Notes: generated from the sequence alone by a model not told the origin. A stretch of DNA of 64,000 nt from Schistosoma mansoni (GCF_000237925.1 NC_031495.1:35557511-35621510), one strand, 5' to 3'; shown: positions 8,650 to 21,835, counted from the stretch's first letter. Translations and numbers: made by a program.

Positions 8650-10930
8650 TAATTTATTTTAAATATAAGAAGTGAAAATCTAAAAGTGATATTTGTCATG
8701 AAAACAACTGCAATAATTACCAGAGTATACTGTAAAACTATTTGATTGTACGTTGGAATGCCTTACCTTAACAAAATCTCTGATTTTAGACATGAGTGTT
8801 AGTTGGTTATCAATCTTTTACTGAGTTCTCTAACGTTCCACATCTTTCAATACCGTATTGGTTTGTAAGTAAACATTCTGGATAGTAGTCACAGACTATG
8901 CTGACACAAGTTTATACACTTTAATTGTTTACAAACTGATATCAGTTTATGATGGAAATTTATTTCTAAATTATACATAATTTTGATAAAAAGCTTCTAC
9001 ATAAAAAAAAGTTTTTATTGTTAGTACTGAATGCTTTGAATAGTCTTAATTGGTTATGTCAAAAGGATTATTATAATTGTTATGGGTACAAATTTTTACA
9101 TAGAGTAAGGCAGTGTTTCACCGAAATATACAGGTATAACTTACAAAGATAAGTGTGAATAAATATTTGTTTAGTATATGGTAAGAGTTTTTTAAGATTG
9201 TAGAATTTTCATAGTTTGTATCACAAAATGATCTAAGTTAGATCGAAGCTGGAAACCAAAAAGCAAAGAACAACTGTTTCTTCCTAAGCAGTATCCATCC
9301 ATGACCACATCGGGGATCGAATTATAAATCATTGGTCTAGGTTAGTGAGCCGCCATCTAGCGCCTCCTGGTTTTTCAACAAACATTCTTATTTGAGAACA
9401 TCATACCTTCTGTGTCCTATCTAATTTCAGTTTTTTTATTTAATTTTTCTCAACAACTGAACCTCTTAGTCAATCCGTTACTTGATCATGACAGTGCAGA
9501 TTTCAATAAACTGTAAATATTAGGTAACTTGTGTACTAATTCCTATTATAGGCCAATCATGAGTTATGGTATTATACTGAAACTCCAAGTGCTATAGTTT
9601 AGATAAAGGCACTCAGTTCATTTTAACAATTGGAGAATTTTTCTCTATAATATTTCGTAGAATGACTGCAAACAACCGATAGTTATCGACTGACTTGTAC
9701 ATTTCCAAATTGATTAAATGATTGAGCATAGTCGTCAACTTTATAGGTATTCCAAAAAGAAACAGTCAATATATGCAATCTTTGATTGTCACTAATGGTT
9801 ATTAAGCAGGTATTAATTAAGTTATTTGATCAAGAAGGTCTTTTTATCGAAATCACCATTTTATGTTGAAAGTACCAACCTAATTACCTATTCACTGTCC
9901 CGTAACTATTTACTGCAAAAGAAATGACCACTGAAATTCATGCTGAAATTAAGAATATCTAGTTACACAAACACTAACTTAAAAGATAAACAACATTATT
10001 GCATAAAATGAATGTTGATCTTCTTCGTTATTAACTTTGAATGCTCATTCATGTACAGTGTTGACTATGTTAAAATGTCGTGCACTATTCAATGGTCTTC
10101 TTTATTTTGAATTTATTTCTTACATCGATGTCAGTTATAATAAAGACCATATTTAGATGATTAAAACTGTCAAAACATACCACCTTCAGTTTATTTGTCA
10201 ATCTCTTTTGTGATCTATTCTATCTTATTTATCCTGAGTTTCGTCTAAAACAAAGATTATGTATTATACATTAATGAATTAATTTGGCTGAAAAATCTAT
10301 TGTATTTGCACGCCATTTCATGAGTGAGTGTATGTGGGTTTATATATATAGTTAAATGACTGATTATTCATTCAAAAGTTAATTGACAGGAAATTGTTTC
10401 ATCGTCGATTCTAATCACATAACAACAGGAAATGAAAAAAATAACACACTGAACAATTGAAAAAAAACCACCACAAAAGGAAGGGAAGGAAAGAGAGAGG
10501 GAAAAAAACGACACGTTATGTGGTAGAAGTTCAGTGTCATTTATTTTTATTGAATTGAAAAAAAGCCACATTAGCAACATTTGTAGGTTCACTTCAGGTA
10601 GGTAGGTTCATGAGTAAACATATGAAGGACAACGAAATCGTATATGTAAACATCAGTTAAAATAACTAAGTTGTTGACTTTAGTTTGTTTATCAAATTAA
10701 AACACTCTACGTAAATGCTGGGTTTTTTTAATATTGTTAGTTAAGTAGTTAATTAAAACTGTATAGAATTATTTATTATAACTACTATTCACTACTGAAA
10801 AACTTCATTGTTTACTCAATTATTTTTTTTTTTAAATAAGCTAACTTGAATTAGATTTCACTTTGAATGATAGTTCTTTCATTCCTTATGTTGGTGAAAT
10901 GTATGATATTTCTTTAGAAAGGCATTTTAT
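8650..10930. other. Intronic AT-rich stretch
   Basis: Apart from the SINE relic near 9.3 kb, no element is recognised. A purine-rich run lies at 10470-10510. A minus-strand open stretch at about 9615-9780 is not bounded by good splice sites. Confidence 0.4.
9225..9375 (-). mobile_element. Very diverged tRNA-type SINE relic
   Basis: Pieces match SINE-B on minus (ccaggaggcgctagatggcg, a B-box-like 'aattcgatcccc', and 'agcttcgatctaacttagat'), but the hammerhead core is gone. It is probably an old copy. Confidence 0.4.
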
Positions 10931-10941
10931 TTATTCTTAGT

Positions 10942-11068
10942 GACATGAGAAGAATGAACAAAAATTGGATAGAAGTAGAAAGGAAGGCTCAGGACAGATC
11001 GGGTTGGAGAATGCTGATCGGCGGCCTATGCTCCATTGGTAGTAACAGGCGTAAGTAAGTAAGACTTT
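10942..11068 (+). mobile_element. RTE LINE 3' end, 127 bp
   Basis: The sequence matches the last coding codons of the RTE element seen at 16.9 and 21.7 kb (frame reading ...[20 protein letters not shown]) and ends in 'aggcgtaagtaagtaag', the short tandem 3' tail of RTE elements. It is heavily 5' truncated, as usual for LINE insertions. Confidence 0.75.
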
Positions 11069-12000
11069 CATATAAGAGAAATCGCTAAAACACATATATA
11101 CAAATACATACAATATATTATCTTAACACATATCATTTCACATCACAAGTCTCTTACATAGTAATACATATACCTAGTTTAGACATTTTTTAACGCTGAT
11201 TGGATGACCTATTCAGTATACAATGAACCGATGAACCATATACCTATTTATATTCGATAATTTTGATGTTTGATTACATTTCCTTGAAAAAGCTTGGACC
11301 AGATTACCAGGCGAAATGTTGGATTTACTTCGGATTTATCCGCTGAGATTTTACAAATATATTATTCCTATTTAATGTCTTACATCAACTCGGCGCCCAA
11401 ATACTGTGAAACTATTCGCTCTAATTTAGACGAAGGTTCTTATATAAGTAAATAAGTATCATCAGGTATATTCCAAACTTCTGTTTTTTTTCAATATAAA
11501 ATTTTCTGTTACTAATTTCAATTGATTGCTTTCTTCTTGTACAAATTATTTTCAATAGATCCTCCGGGGGCTACTGCCTGTTTCTTTATCCCATATTTAT
11601 CTGCATTCTTGTACATTTACTTCTAAGTAACAATCACAAGTGACCATCTTGCCCAAAAACTTAACTTTTTATAAATAGTAATCATTAGTATTGTGACCAA
11701 TAATCATCATATTAGTTCACTATGTGCGTCACGACCATACTTTCTCCATACCAATTAACTCCTTCCTAGTAATTACCTTAACCGAATAACTATTTGTTTT
11801 TCTTCGAAAGTTTACGCTGTCTACCAATCAACCGTATATAGTTCCTGATAACCAATAATTTAATCTAGAAAACTATTCAAAATGATTATTCTATATTAGC
11901 CGGATTAAATTACCATTGTTAATGCACTATATCAGAAAATATTGCTCAAATTGATTGTTACTAAATAACCTTGTTTTGGATATGAACGATTATATTGTTA
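11069..12000. other. AT-rich stretch with a possible old repeat
   Basis: A segment at about 11170-11460, including 'aagcttggaccagattaccagg' split around 11290, looks like repetitive DNA but no family is named. At 11563-11582 the word cctccgggggctactgcc equals the 5' end of the RTE leader at 30788, without further match. Confidence 0.35.
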
Positions 12001-12001
12001 A

Positions 12002-12300
12002 TTAAAAGATGTGGTTTTATAATAGTCGAACTCATGAGTCAATCTAAGCTAGACCACCACTAAGAAATTGGAAGCACTGGATGACTTTTTGTCCTAGTAT
12101 GGGACTCCTCAGTAGTGCTCATACACGACACCTCACCCGAGAATCGAATCCAGGACCTTCGGTTTCGTACGTGAACGTTTAACCTCTCGACTAATGGGCT
12201 GGCATCCAACAGTATTAATGTGTAACTTCAATCAATCCATGATCTTACGCAATCCCTCATCCATTGTCTTAGGTGGATAACTGTCACACATCTGATAAGG
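12002..12300 (-). mobile_element. SINE-B copy 7, diverged
   Basis: On minus it has a tRNA-like region, a B box relic (ctggattcgattctcg near 12145), a decayed ribozyme (CTGAGGA present but GAAA lost) and the tail to 12002. It also includes part of the long 5' leader, so it was once near full length. Confidence 0.7.
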
Positions 12301-12534
12301 ATTGGACTCCACTGTTCATTGCAACAAAAATGTAAAATGCACCACTCAGAAAATGATGGAAAGATTTCAGAGAAAAAGTTTAATATGGTTATTATCTATA
12401 AAAAGGTTTTAAAATGACTAATACTAACAATTGTTATGTGATGACAATGACAAATTAAACGCTTCCATATCTCTCTTTAGATATAAAAATGTTGAAACAG
12501 CTTCTAAACTAAATATTTCTTAATGTATTTACCA

Positions 12535-12712
12535 TAGATACTTGAAATCATGAGTCAATTAAAGCTAGACCACCATGGAAAACCTGGAAGCACTGAACGG
12601 CCAACTCGTCCTATTGTGGGACTCCTCAGCAGTGCGCATCCACGATCCCGCCTCGTGAGATTCGAACCCAGGACCTACCGGTCTCGCTCACGAGCACTTA
12701 ACCTTTATTAAT
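12535..12712 (-). mobile_element. SINE-B copy 8
   Basis: On minus it has a B box (gggttcgaatctcacgag), hammerhead region with CTGAGGA and stem II but with GAAA changed to GAGT, then the usual tail. It is truncated upstream of the A-box region. Confidence 0.75.
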
Positions 12713-13289
12713 TTCTTATTAAATGTAGTTCAGTTAGACTGTATGAAGTGAAAATAGTCTGAAACTCAAATGCTTATAATCATCATTGTTTAAGTATATA
12801 AAATATTGTATTTGTTTATTTCAATTGACCTTTATATATAATTCTCACTATTGAATCTCTCAATTATTTTAATACATAATAAAGCATGTGCTCAATCCCA
12901 TGAAAAATGTGTTTCAAGCGTCTCATTAAAACCAATACATCTTGTTGGTTGATTTCAAAGCTCATATTTTTGATTGTATTATCTAATCAAAACTAGTTGA
13001 AAGGCAACTAAAATTTGTGAATTCGTTTTTTTTGTTCCGTACTTGTATAAATAAAATCTCTTTAAGCTATTTGAGATAATCAAAATTCTAATACGAATAG
13101 ACATTTGCAAAAGGAAATGTTATATCATATCTAACTCTTACGTTAAGAACTATGTTCATGTAAACTAAAACTTGATATGCAATGAAAGTATTAATATTTA
13201 CTTCTTGTTCTAAATAAATGGTTTTCATCATCCAGTTCCCTCATTGAATATCATCTCACCTAATCAAACTTAGTACGGCCCTTCATTTT
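12713..13289. other. Intronic stretch without recognised features
   Basis: AT-rich and unique-looking; nothing supported on either strand. Confidence 0.4.
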
Positions 13290-13369
13290 GATGTCAATTA
13301 GATCGGATGATGATGTTATCAATATGCTCACCACTTTAGTAGCTCTGAATCTGATTCTATTTGGATTAC

Positions 13370-13796
13370 ATAAATCATTGTGAACGGATCCTTGAATATA
13401 ATCATCGAATTAAATCGCGTTAGTGAATAACTGAATTAAATAAGTCAAATACGAGAACGCATTTCTGAATACGTATATTTTGTGCACTTATAGATCTGGA
13501 CAGACAATCAGGGAAACGAATAAGGTAGAGCGAAGGGAAACGAAACAAAGGTGGGAGAGCCAACTGGATTTAGTCAAGCGTGAATCGATATTTATAATCG
13601 AACAAAAATAAGGTACCGACACATGATGAATAAGGGTAATTAATTAACACACATATGATCATGTAAAAGGCAGTCAGGGTTAATAAGAGAATAAGTGACA
13701 TGGTAAAAATATGGCTTGAGAAGAATCAATAAATTGGTCTGTCAAGATGCTAGAATAGTCTATGTGGGCTTGACATAGTACCAGTCCCTACAAACT
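13370..13796 (-). mobile_element. Solo LTR-like relic, family A
   Basis: On minus it starts TGTAGGGACTGG and is alignable over most of its length with 19797-20215 on plus (shared words: 'tcaagccca/ttaagccca', 'agttggctc', 'attgtctgtccag', 'ttcagaaa', 'tttaattcgatgattata'). A start at TG, a pyrimidine-rich middle and two dispersed copies without coding sequence between them suggest solo LTRs of a retroelement, probably Ty3/Gypsy-like. Family assignment is inference. The copy is an old fossil. Confidence 0.5.
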
Positions 13797-14239
13797 ATAT
13801 CACATGAACAGAAAAGTATAAAATTTGATTTTACATTTTAATTTCATTTATTTGTGAAATAATTATTCAGCAATTTAATTCATCAAATTATATTGAATTG
13901 TTTAATGTGGTAAGTGGAAAACCCTAAACTTAATTATCAAGTCACGATCCCAGACTTCAAGGAAATTACTGCCATATATCAATAATCTGAATCCAGTTAT
14001 TATAACTCTAACTAAATAGATTAAGTAATCATTAAGTAATTAAAGTAATCCATTATGTCATTGAATAAGAAATAAAAGGAATTCAGATAAAAAAACTTTC
14101 TCTTTTTAAGGAAATTATCGAAACGAAAGCTGTTGTCTCCATAAATTTATATAAACATGTATAGTTTACATGTGGTCAATGATGAATGTTTTATTTCTGA
14201 CGATCCAGGTTCCAGTTTACTTCGACTGATATCTTTTTA
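13797..14239. other. Intronic stretch without recognised features
   Basis: AT-rich, no supported feature. Confidence 0.4.
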
Positions 14240-14760
14240 ATATCAGAAGGGGTTTTTGTGGATATTATAGTAATTCTAATAGTTCAGTGCTTCCAAGTTT
14301 TCCATGGTGGTCTATCTTCAATTGACTCATGATCGCAATTATTAAAATTACTATAATATCCACAAAAAGCCCTTCTGATATTCATCAACATATGCTCACT
14401 AGTGACTGGCTTCAAGAGGTATTTCCTGGAGTTCTAGTGAGAAGCGGTGACCAGTGGAGTTCAACCGGTTCTGTTTTGAGATAGTAACTCACTGAAGATA
14501 ATGGTGGATGTGTCGCTCAATTTCATGGATTGGTTGAAGTTAGACATTAACACCGTTGGATGTCGGACAGCTCAGTGGTCTAGGGGTTAGGCGCTCACGC
14601 GCGAGACTGATAGGTCCTGGGTTCGAATCACGTGAGGCGGGATCGTGGGTGCACGCTGCTGAGGAGTCCCACAATAGGACGACACGGCCGGCCGTTGCTT
14701 CCTGGTATTCCATGGTTGTTTAGCTTCAATTAACTCATGATCGCAAATATTAAAATTGAT
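14240..14760 (+). mobile_element. SINE-B copy 9, longest; unit bounded by ribozyme cut site
   Basis: After a reversed tail piece (14243-14284) the sequence jumps to CAGTGCTTCC at 14285, exactly the first base after the family's predicted hammerhead cut. It then runs tail, leader (tcactagtgactggcttcaa near 14395), tRNA-like head with A box 'agctcagtggtctagg' (14569) and B box 'gggttcgaatc' (ca 14620), hammerhead region (ca 14648-14693, core GAAA changed to GACA) and a second tail to about 14760. The unit from cut site to cut site is about 410 bp. This layout resembles DNA copied from a circular or concatemeric RNA. Confidence 0.75.
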
Positions 14761-15169
14761 ATTCTTTTGTCCAATTCTATCACAAACTTTTCTTAAATGT
14801 CACTGAACAAAAAGAGTACGCTTTCCTAGTAGTCTAAACTCAACATTCAAAACTTGTCAGTAAGTCAGTAAAATCAATGACAATTTGTTAACCGTTTGAA
14901 AATAAAATCTAATTTCTGGTGATCTTTGTTAATATGATATTTGATAACAAATGACTATTTTATAGAGATCATAATCATAGTAACTTTATACATTTTAATA
15001 ATCATAGTAGGAGAATATAGTTTGAAGTGTCTCATTAATATCCCATCATAAGTAAGAAAACCGTCTTCAAACCGATTACATTCAGTTCAATTGCAATTGG
15101 ATTTTTAATCAGTTAGTTGTTGTTTAAAGAAACAATCAGTATTCTAGCTGTATTTTATTAAAGGTTTAA
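14761..15169. other. Intronic stretch without recognised features
   Basis: AT-rich, nothing supported. Confidence 0.4.
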
Positions 15170-15440
15170 TAAACAATTTCATGGTTGAATTCATGAGTCA
15201 ATTGAAGCTAGCGCAGCATGGAAATCTGGAAGCACTGGACGACCGTTACATCCTATTATGTGATGAAATCAGCAGTGCGCACTCACAACCCCGCCTCGCG
15301 AGATTTGAACCCAGGACCTATCAGTCTCGCGCGCAAGCCCCCAACCTTTAGACCACTGAGTTGGCATCCAACGGTGTTAATGTTTAACTCCACCACTGTC
15401 TTCAGTGAGTTACTATCTCGTTTAACAAGGAATTCATAAT
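15170..15440 (-). mobile_element. SINE-B copy 10
   Basis: On minus it has part of the leader ('aactcactgaagacagtggtg'), the tRNA-like head, a B box with one change (gggttcaaatctcgcg), a broken ribozyme core (CTGATTT) and a tail to 15170. Confidence 0.7.
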
Positions 15441-15730
15441 ATCATATTGTACTATATTTCATGGCTAAGTTATCAAATGGAAAAGGATTACCGTTCTTAC
15501 AAAGTGATACTTTTTTTCTCTTAAAAATTTTTAATTAATTAGTCGAAGTGATAGAATCAATAATACAACTTGTGAACTAATCTACGAAACATTCTTATTG
15601 AGCTATTGAGCTATTTAAAATTGTTATTTAAATGTATTAACTTTTAATCAAAGTGAAATTATTTTATGAGATAAGTAATTAAATGGATAGAATGCATTAT
15701 CCAGTATTTAGGCACATTATCAATATTTTG

Positions 15731-15905
15731 ATGGAGTTTTGTTCTCTGAGCTGGATGGTTTGGTCGTGGATTTTTGATTATACTTTGGGACGATATCATC
15801 AGCACAAACTTCTGGTAGAAGTTTGACGTTTGTGTTGATGACGTTGTTCAGAAGTATAATCAAAGATCCACGACCAAACCATCCAGCTCAGAGAACAAAA
15901 CTCCA
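15731..15905. repeat. Palindromic copy of a ~85-bp dispersed repeat
   Basis: Two arms (15731-15809 and 15824-15905) are near-perfect reverse complements around a ~14-base spacer. Each arm is one copy of a repeat also found singly at 18367-18450 and 29273-29354, with words 'tctgagctggatggtttgg' and 'catcagcacaaac'. The family is unclassified. Confidence 0.8.
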
Positions 15906-16119
15906 CCTAAAGTACAGTTAATCAAATGGATACGTTAACAAAATGAGCTTTATAAGGACTGGTTTAATTTGTAGGTGGTGTTTTTCATACATGGTCGTAA
16001 CTCCTGGTAAGAAGTTTTCACTTGTAGTTTTCAAACACGTCTGAAATGAAACAACCATTGAAATTGATATTAAGTGATCGTTGCACTGTATCATCATTTG
16101 AGTGAAGTTGAAAATGTGT

Positions 16120-16240
16120 ACCACTGGATTCTAGGCTGTCAGTTTAACGGTTAAGTGCTCGCCGATTGGGATTCCGATTGATGGAATAATCACGAGTACA
16201 TACCATTGAGGAATCCCAAACTGGGACAAAACAAAAACAA
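16120..16240 (+). mobile_element. Old tRNA-type SINE with hammerhead-like remnant
   Basis: A tRNA-like 'gtcagtttaacggttaagtg' is followed by TTGAGGAATCCCAAACTGGGACAAAAC split over 16210-16235. This has the same plan as SINE-B and Sm-alpha but with several core changes. Confidence 0.45.
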
Positions 16241-16711
16241 TAGTTAATTAATAAACGTATGAGTCAATAAGCATATTTCACCAGTTCTTTTTATAATCTA
16301 CTTCATTGTTAATGAATATTTTTACTTCATGTAGACTACTTAAATTTCATCGACGGTTATAAAACAAGTTGAAAGCAAATTATTTTCTATATTTAAATAA
16401 TGATCTATTATAATAATGGAATCAGCCAGTGTTTGTTTATTCTCTACTTTAATATTATTATAAAAACGGTATAACCGTGATATTCAGATTCGACCACATG
16501 GACCACCAATAATTTGTTGATCTGAACAAATTCCAGTCCAATGAAAGACCATTTATGAGGGTTCAACTCTTATTATAATATTTTTTTTGTACTTTGATTG
16601 ATAATAATCATATATTAATGAGAACAAACTATTTATTCGGTTAGTTTTATAAAAATTGAAATTTACACTTATGTTAGTATTGCTTGCATAACTAATTCAT
16701 GTCTGATGCAC

Positions 16712-17070
16712 AACGGAAAATGGCCAGACACTATCAGAAACAACCTACTGTGGAAGAGAACAAACCAGATTCCATCCAACGGAGGAAGAAATCAAGAAGA
16801 AGCGCTGGAAGTGGATAGGACACACATTGAGGAAATCACCTAATCGCGTCACAAGACAAGCCCTCACATGGAATCCTGAAGGCCAAATGAGAAGAGGAAG
16901 ACCAAAGAACACATTACGCCGAGAAATGGAGACAGACATGAGAAAAATGAACAACAGTTGGATAGAATTATAAAGGAAGGTCCAGGACAGAGTGGGTTGG
17001 AGAATGCTTGTCGGCGGCATATGCTCCATTGGGAGTAACAGGCGTAAGCAAGTAAGTGAGTAAGCACAAC
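16712..17070 (+). mobile_element. RTE LINE 3' end, ~360 bp
   Basis: It reads [19 protein letters not shown], then with frame changes the conserved RTE C-terminal segment (HTLRKSP and [17 protein letters not shown]), and ends 'ggcgtaagcaagtaagtgag', the RTE 3' repeat tail. It is 5' truncated in the C-terminal part of the reverse transcriptase ORF. Confidence 0.8.
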
Positions 17071-17290
17071 GGAGAAAACATCAGAGATTATTGAACTGAA
17101 CCATTACAAACAACGAATATTCAACATTTATAGTGATTTGTCTGGTTAGCTTTTTTGATAAAAAATTCTTTTCTACCAGATGAAGTTAGTTATCCCATCT
17201 ACAACCACACATATTTGCCCAAGCTTGGGACCCCTGAGTAATTGATCATAACATATATGTTTTAAAAAAGAGTTATGTTTGGTGACTTAC

Positions 17291-17376
17291 GATTTATTGG
17301 ACGGTGGTTTTATTAGATTATAATTATCGGTAATACTATCTTCTGTAGACAATTCATCAATTGAACAATCATTCAT
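17291..17376 (-). CDS. Possible first coding exon of minus-strand unknown gene
   Basis: On minus an ATG at 17376 opens MNDCSIDELSTEDSITDNYN, then LIKPPSNK and two bases of a further codon before the canonical donor GTAAGTC. The two leftover bases (TC) plus the first base of exon 2 give TCC, so the frame is kept. In-frame stops lie just upstream of the ATG with no AG between, which supports this ATG as the start. The intron to exon 2 would be 8.7 kb. The long distance leaves room for missed exons. Confidence 0.45.
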
Positions 17377-18366
17377 TATTGTTTGTTAATATCAATTATT
17401 TTTAAGTAAATTTATCCAATTACTTCATATCATGTTATAAGAACATTTCGATTTCACTGCTCCATGATGATAACGCAATGGAAGTGTATTTAATAGTTTT
17501 GAAAATACCATTATTTCCGAATACATTATAAGAAATATTTTTAACTGTATCAATTGTCTGACAGTTCAAGACAGATAGAAAAAGTATTAAAATCAATGTC
17601 CACTTGCTTAATTACCAATTTGATAATGATCAATTTCAACCCCTTTTTTGTAATATCAAGATATAAACAGAAATACCCCCTTCATTAACCATTAATCTCT
17701 ACCATTCAGTGCTTTAATTTGATTGGACAATTCATTTTTCTTTCCTATTAAATAAATATATAGAAAATATATAGAAAATGGAATGAACCTATCATAGAGA
17801 CCATCATTGATACTGAATTTTCACAAAAATAGTTTCTTTTCAGCTTAACTGTTATTTTTGTTTTTTTTATCTGAAGGGTGGTGTTAATATTGAATAAGCC
17901 AATGGGGAAAATAAGTTTAATTTTTTTAAGGAAATGGAGTGAAAGTAGAAGTTCAGAACTATTCTGTATCTGGAAATTGATACGCCCATAATTTAGAAAC
18001 TACAATTCAATCAATAAATGAGATGGGAAAAAATTTATCAATTTAATAATAATTTTTACACGTTGGTTAGCTTTGAGTTTTATTTAGGATTTATGACAAA
18101 TGGAGTTAAGCAAGCCAACATTGATATTGAATGAGCCTCGTACTCTATTGCACGTAAAAGCATAGATCACTGATTTCTGAGCAAATCACATGGTATTATG
18201 ATCATCATGATAAGTGAAGTTTATGGACTCAATCTTGTGTGGAGTTTGTGGGTGTGTACTAGTGAGGCGTATTTAATTATTATGAAGAAGCCACCCAGAT
18301 TCGTTCTGCTTTTCTTCAGTTTTTCAGATTTTTTTCTGTGTGTAAAGAATAACTGTCAAACTGAAA
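17377..18366. other. Probable intergenic DNA upstream of the minus-strand gene
   Basis: AT-rich. It would hold the promoter of the gene starting at 17376, but no clear core element was identified. Confidence 0.35.
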
Positions 18367-18450
18367 AGTTTGTGCTGATGATGTCGTTCAGAAGAACTAT
18401 GAAAGCTCCACGACCAAACCCTTCAACTCAAATAATGAAACCCCCTAAAA
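18367..18450 (-). repeat. ~85-bp dispersed repeat, single copy
   Basis: It matches the arm of the palindrome at 15.8 kb: 'gtttgtgctgatgatgtcg', 'ttcagaagaactatgaaagc' and 'tccacgaccaaacc'. Unclassified. Confidence 0.7.
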
Positions 18451-19796
18451 TCATCCACCTGAGCTACAAATCTTCTCCACCATCTCAAAACTGAAAAGTA
18501 TTATACTTTAAAATGAGACTTAGAAGTGCTACATTGTTTGAAACTATTCGTGATCGCAATTAAAACGTATTCAGTAACTAAATGCTATGGACTATGTGAG
18601 GGAATTTGCGGAACTGAATCTCACTAAGATATATATACTCAACAGTGATGCTAATCAAATTCTATCAAACAAGTTTATTACGTTGTATCTCTTCTTAGTG
18701 GCAAGTAGTGGATAGTATTTCATTTTTACTGGTTATGAAGAATCGTTAAGGTATATTGTTCATAAGTTTTGTCCTTGATGGCGCTCACAGTCAGGACATA
18801 TCTATAATATAAAGAAACATGAGAGAAAATGTTTCATGGCTTTACAATGTACTAGGTACCTATGATCGAGAGTCCTACTTTAGTCACCTCATAATAACAA
18901 CAAATTGTTGAAGTAATATTTTAGAAATAATATTTACACTACTTGAGTTGTTTCTAAATATAAATCACTATCATCGGGATTTTACTGCTATCGAAAACAA
19001 AATACTTATGAATTAAAACTTGTAGAACAATGACAGAACCAAATAATCTAATGACATTTCAAATCATTTATTACAATATCATTACAGACATATGTTTAAT
19101 TTAGTTTATACAGATTGAAGTTAGCCAGATGGAGCTATTAGTTTTTGTAATAGAATTTAACTTTGGTAAATAAACAAGTAAATTAACAACCTACCAAGAT
19201 CAAAAGTTGTCCTTTTATGAATGATACAATCATGTTCTTTGTGAATAGTGGTTAGGTTTATTATTCAATTCACTACACGGATATTTAGAAGTGCATGACA
19301 GTGTACGTACTAAGGCCTACGCACTTTGATGCGTAGAGATGAGTGGATTAATGGTTATAAACCTTGTCATTCCTTATCCCCGAAAACTCCACTAAAAGCT
19401 AATTGTACCAAATATGTATTTCACGATTTAACGCTTTCGTGAAATCCAAGTCTGTGTGTTGGTTTTCATACCTAACCATATTAGGAATACCTGAACATCT
19501 TTTCTGGAAGTCAACAAAACACCTTCGTACCTTCTAACCAAAGAAATAATCTTTCGTTATATAGGTAAATTAAGCTTGGATATTCATAGAGTGTTTTCTG
19601 ATTCCCAACAGTGGTTTAGTGCATGTCAGATAATGCTACGAACTGAAATGAAATAATACGAAGTCTACAAAAAATCACTTAGCCTAATAACTAGTGTCTA
19701 ATGTTAAGATGTGTTTACCCCGTTAATCTGATGGGAAACCATTAATCCATAGTGTCAATCAAGTAGAAAGGGAAATAGCAACTCACCCATGATAAT
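18451..19796. other. Unclassified stretch
   Basis: No exon or known repeat was recognised. GC is slightly higher from 19280 to 19560, which may mark an old repeat. Confidence 0.35.
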
Positions 19797-20215
19797 GATG
19801 TAGTGCTATGTTAAGCCCATATAGCTTATTCTAGCTTTCGGACATGCTGATCTATTTATTCTTCTTGAGTCACGTTTTGACCTTGTTAATGAATTATTCG
19901 CTTATCAACCTTGACTATTTTTATGTAAGTGTATGTGTGCACTTCTTATCCTATTCATCACAAGCCCGTAACTTTTTTTATCCGACTATAAATGTCAATT
20001 AACGCATGATTAAATTGAGTTGGCTCACACGCCTTCTCCTCTGCACACCATTTCGTCTCTCTCTCTCCGCTTCCCTCGCTTCTTCCCTCTGATTGTCTGT
20101 CCAGATCGATGAGTGTACAAAATATACTTATTCAGAAATCCATTCTCGCATTTGACTCATTTAATTCCGTTATTCACCAACACGATTTAATTCGATGATT
20201 ATATGCGAGGATTGG
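19797..20215 (+). mobile_element. Solo LTR-like relic, family A
   Basis: Second copy of the family at 13.4-13.8 kb, in the opposite orientation, with the same order of shared words and a tctctctctccgcttccctcg pyrimidine-rich core. No internal coding region follows. Old and broken; family assignment is tentative. Confidence 0.5.
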
Positions 20216-20837
20216 CGATGTGTTTATTACGATAGTAATCATTCGATAACGATCATTCGTACGATCCAACTGAAGTCAGATATTCCAGGGTCAATAAAAT
20301 AAAATAAGGATTGTACTACATTACAAATTTACTGGACCTTTGGATTCCAGCTCTAAGTATATCGTACTTGTTGCAAAATCCGTTAAATATTGATCCTTAT
20401 CTCATTTTGCGTTTTGTAAAATGTTCAGTTCTTTAACAATGTGGATGAGACTATAAGTTATGGCCGACCATTGAGCAACTCTAGACTGACCTTGAGCGTG
20501 CACACCTAATAACTAGCACCAAATTAGGGTTATAAACCTGTGTGAGGAATTAGAATTATGATTTACAGTTGGTGGTTACGGTTAGGAATTAGATTTCATG
20601 TTTTCATCACGAACTGACATCGGCTATAATGCCGAAACTGTATTTAGCCAAATGGATGAGTGAATTTCGCTCCAAAATCCGACACTTGTTATCTTATACG
20701 TGATTGGTTCTTCCATTAAACATTTATTTAGTACCATTTTGGATTTTTAGTATTTTTATCACCTAATTTAACTTTGTTACTTAAATTAATTTCAGAGTAA
20801 CTTATAGCTTTCAATAATAGTACTAACTACTGTTGAA
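20216..20837. other. Stretch with a possible unclassified repeat
   Basis: The segment at about 20450-20690 with 'gatttacagttggtggttac' and 'ggttaggaattagat' looks repetitive in style, but no second copy occurs in the window. Confidence 0.3.

Positions 20838-21835
<998 letters not shown>

Noticed and set aside
10368-10592. Small minus-strand protein with a hydrophobic stretch
   Set aside because: It arises from a purine-rich low-complexity run and lies in an intron.
14565-14640. A tRNA gene
   Set aside because: A- and B-box-like words are present, but no four-arm cloverleaf could be formed and the segment is embedded in a repeated SINE.
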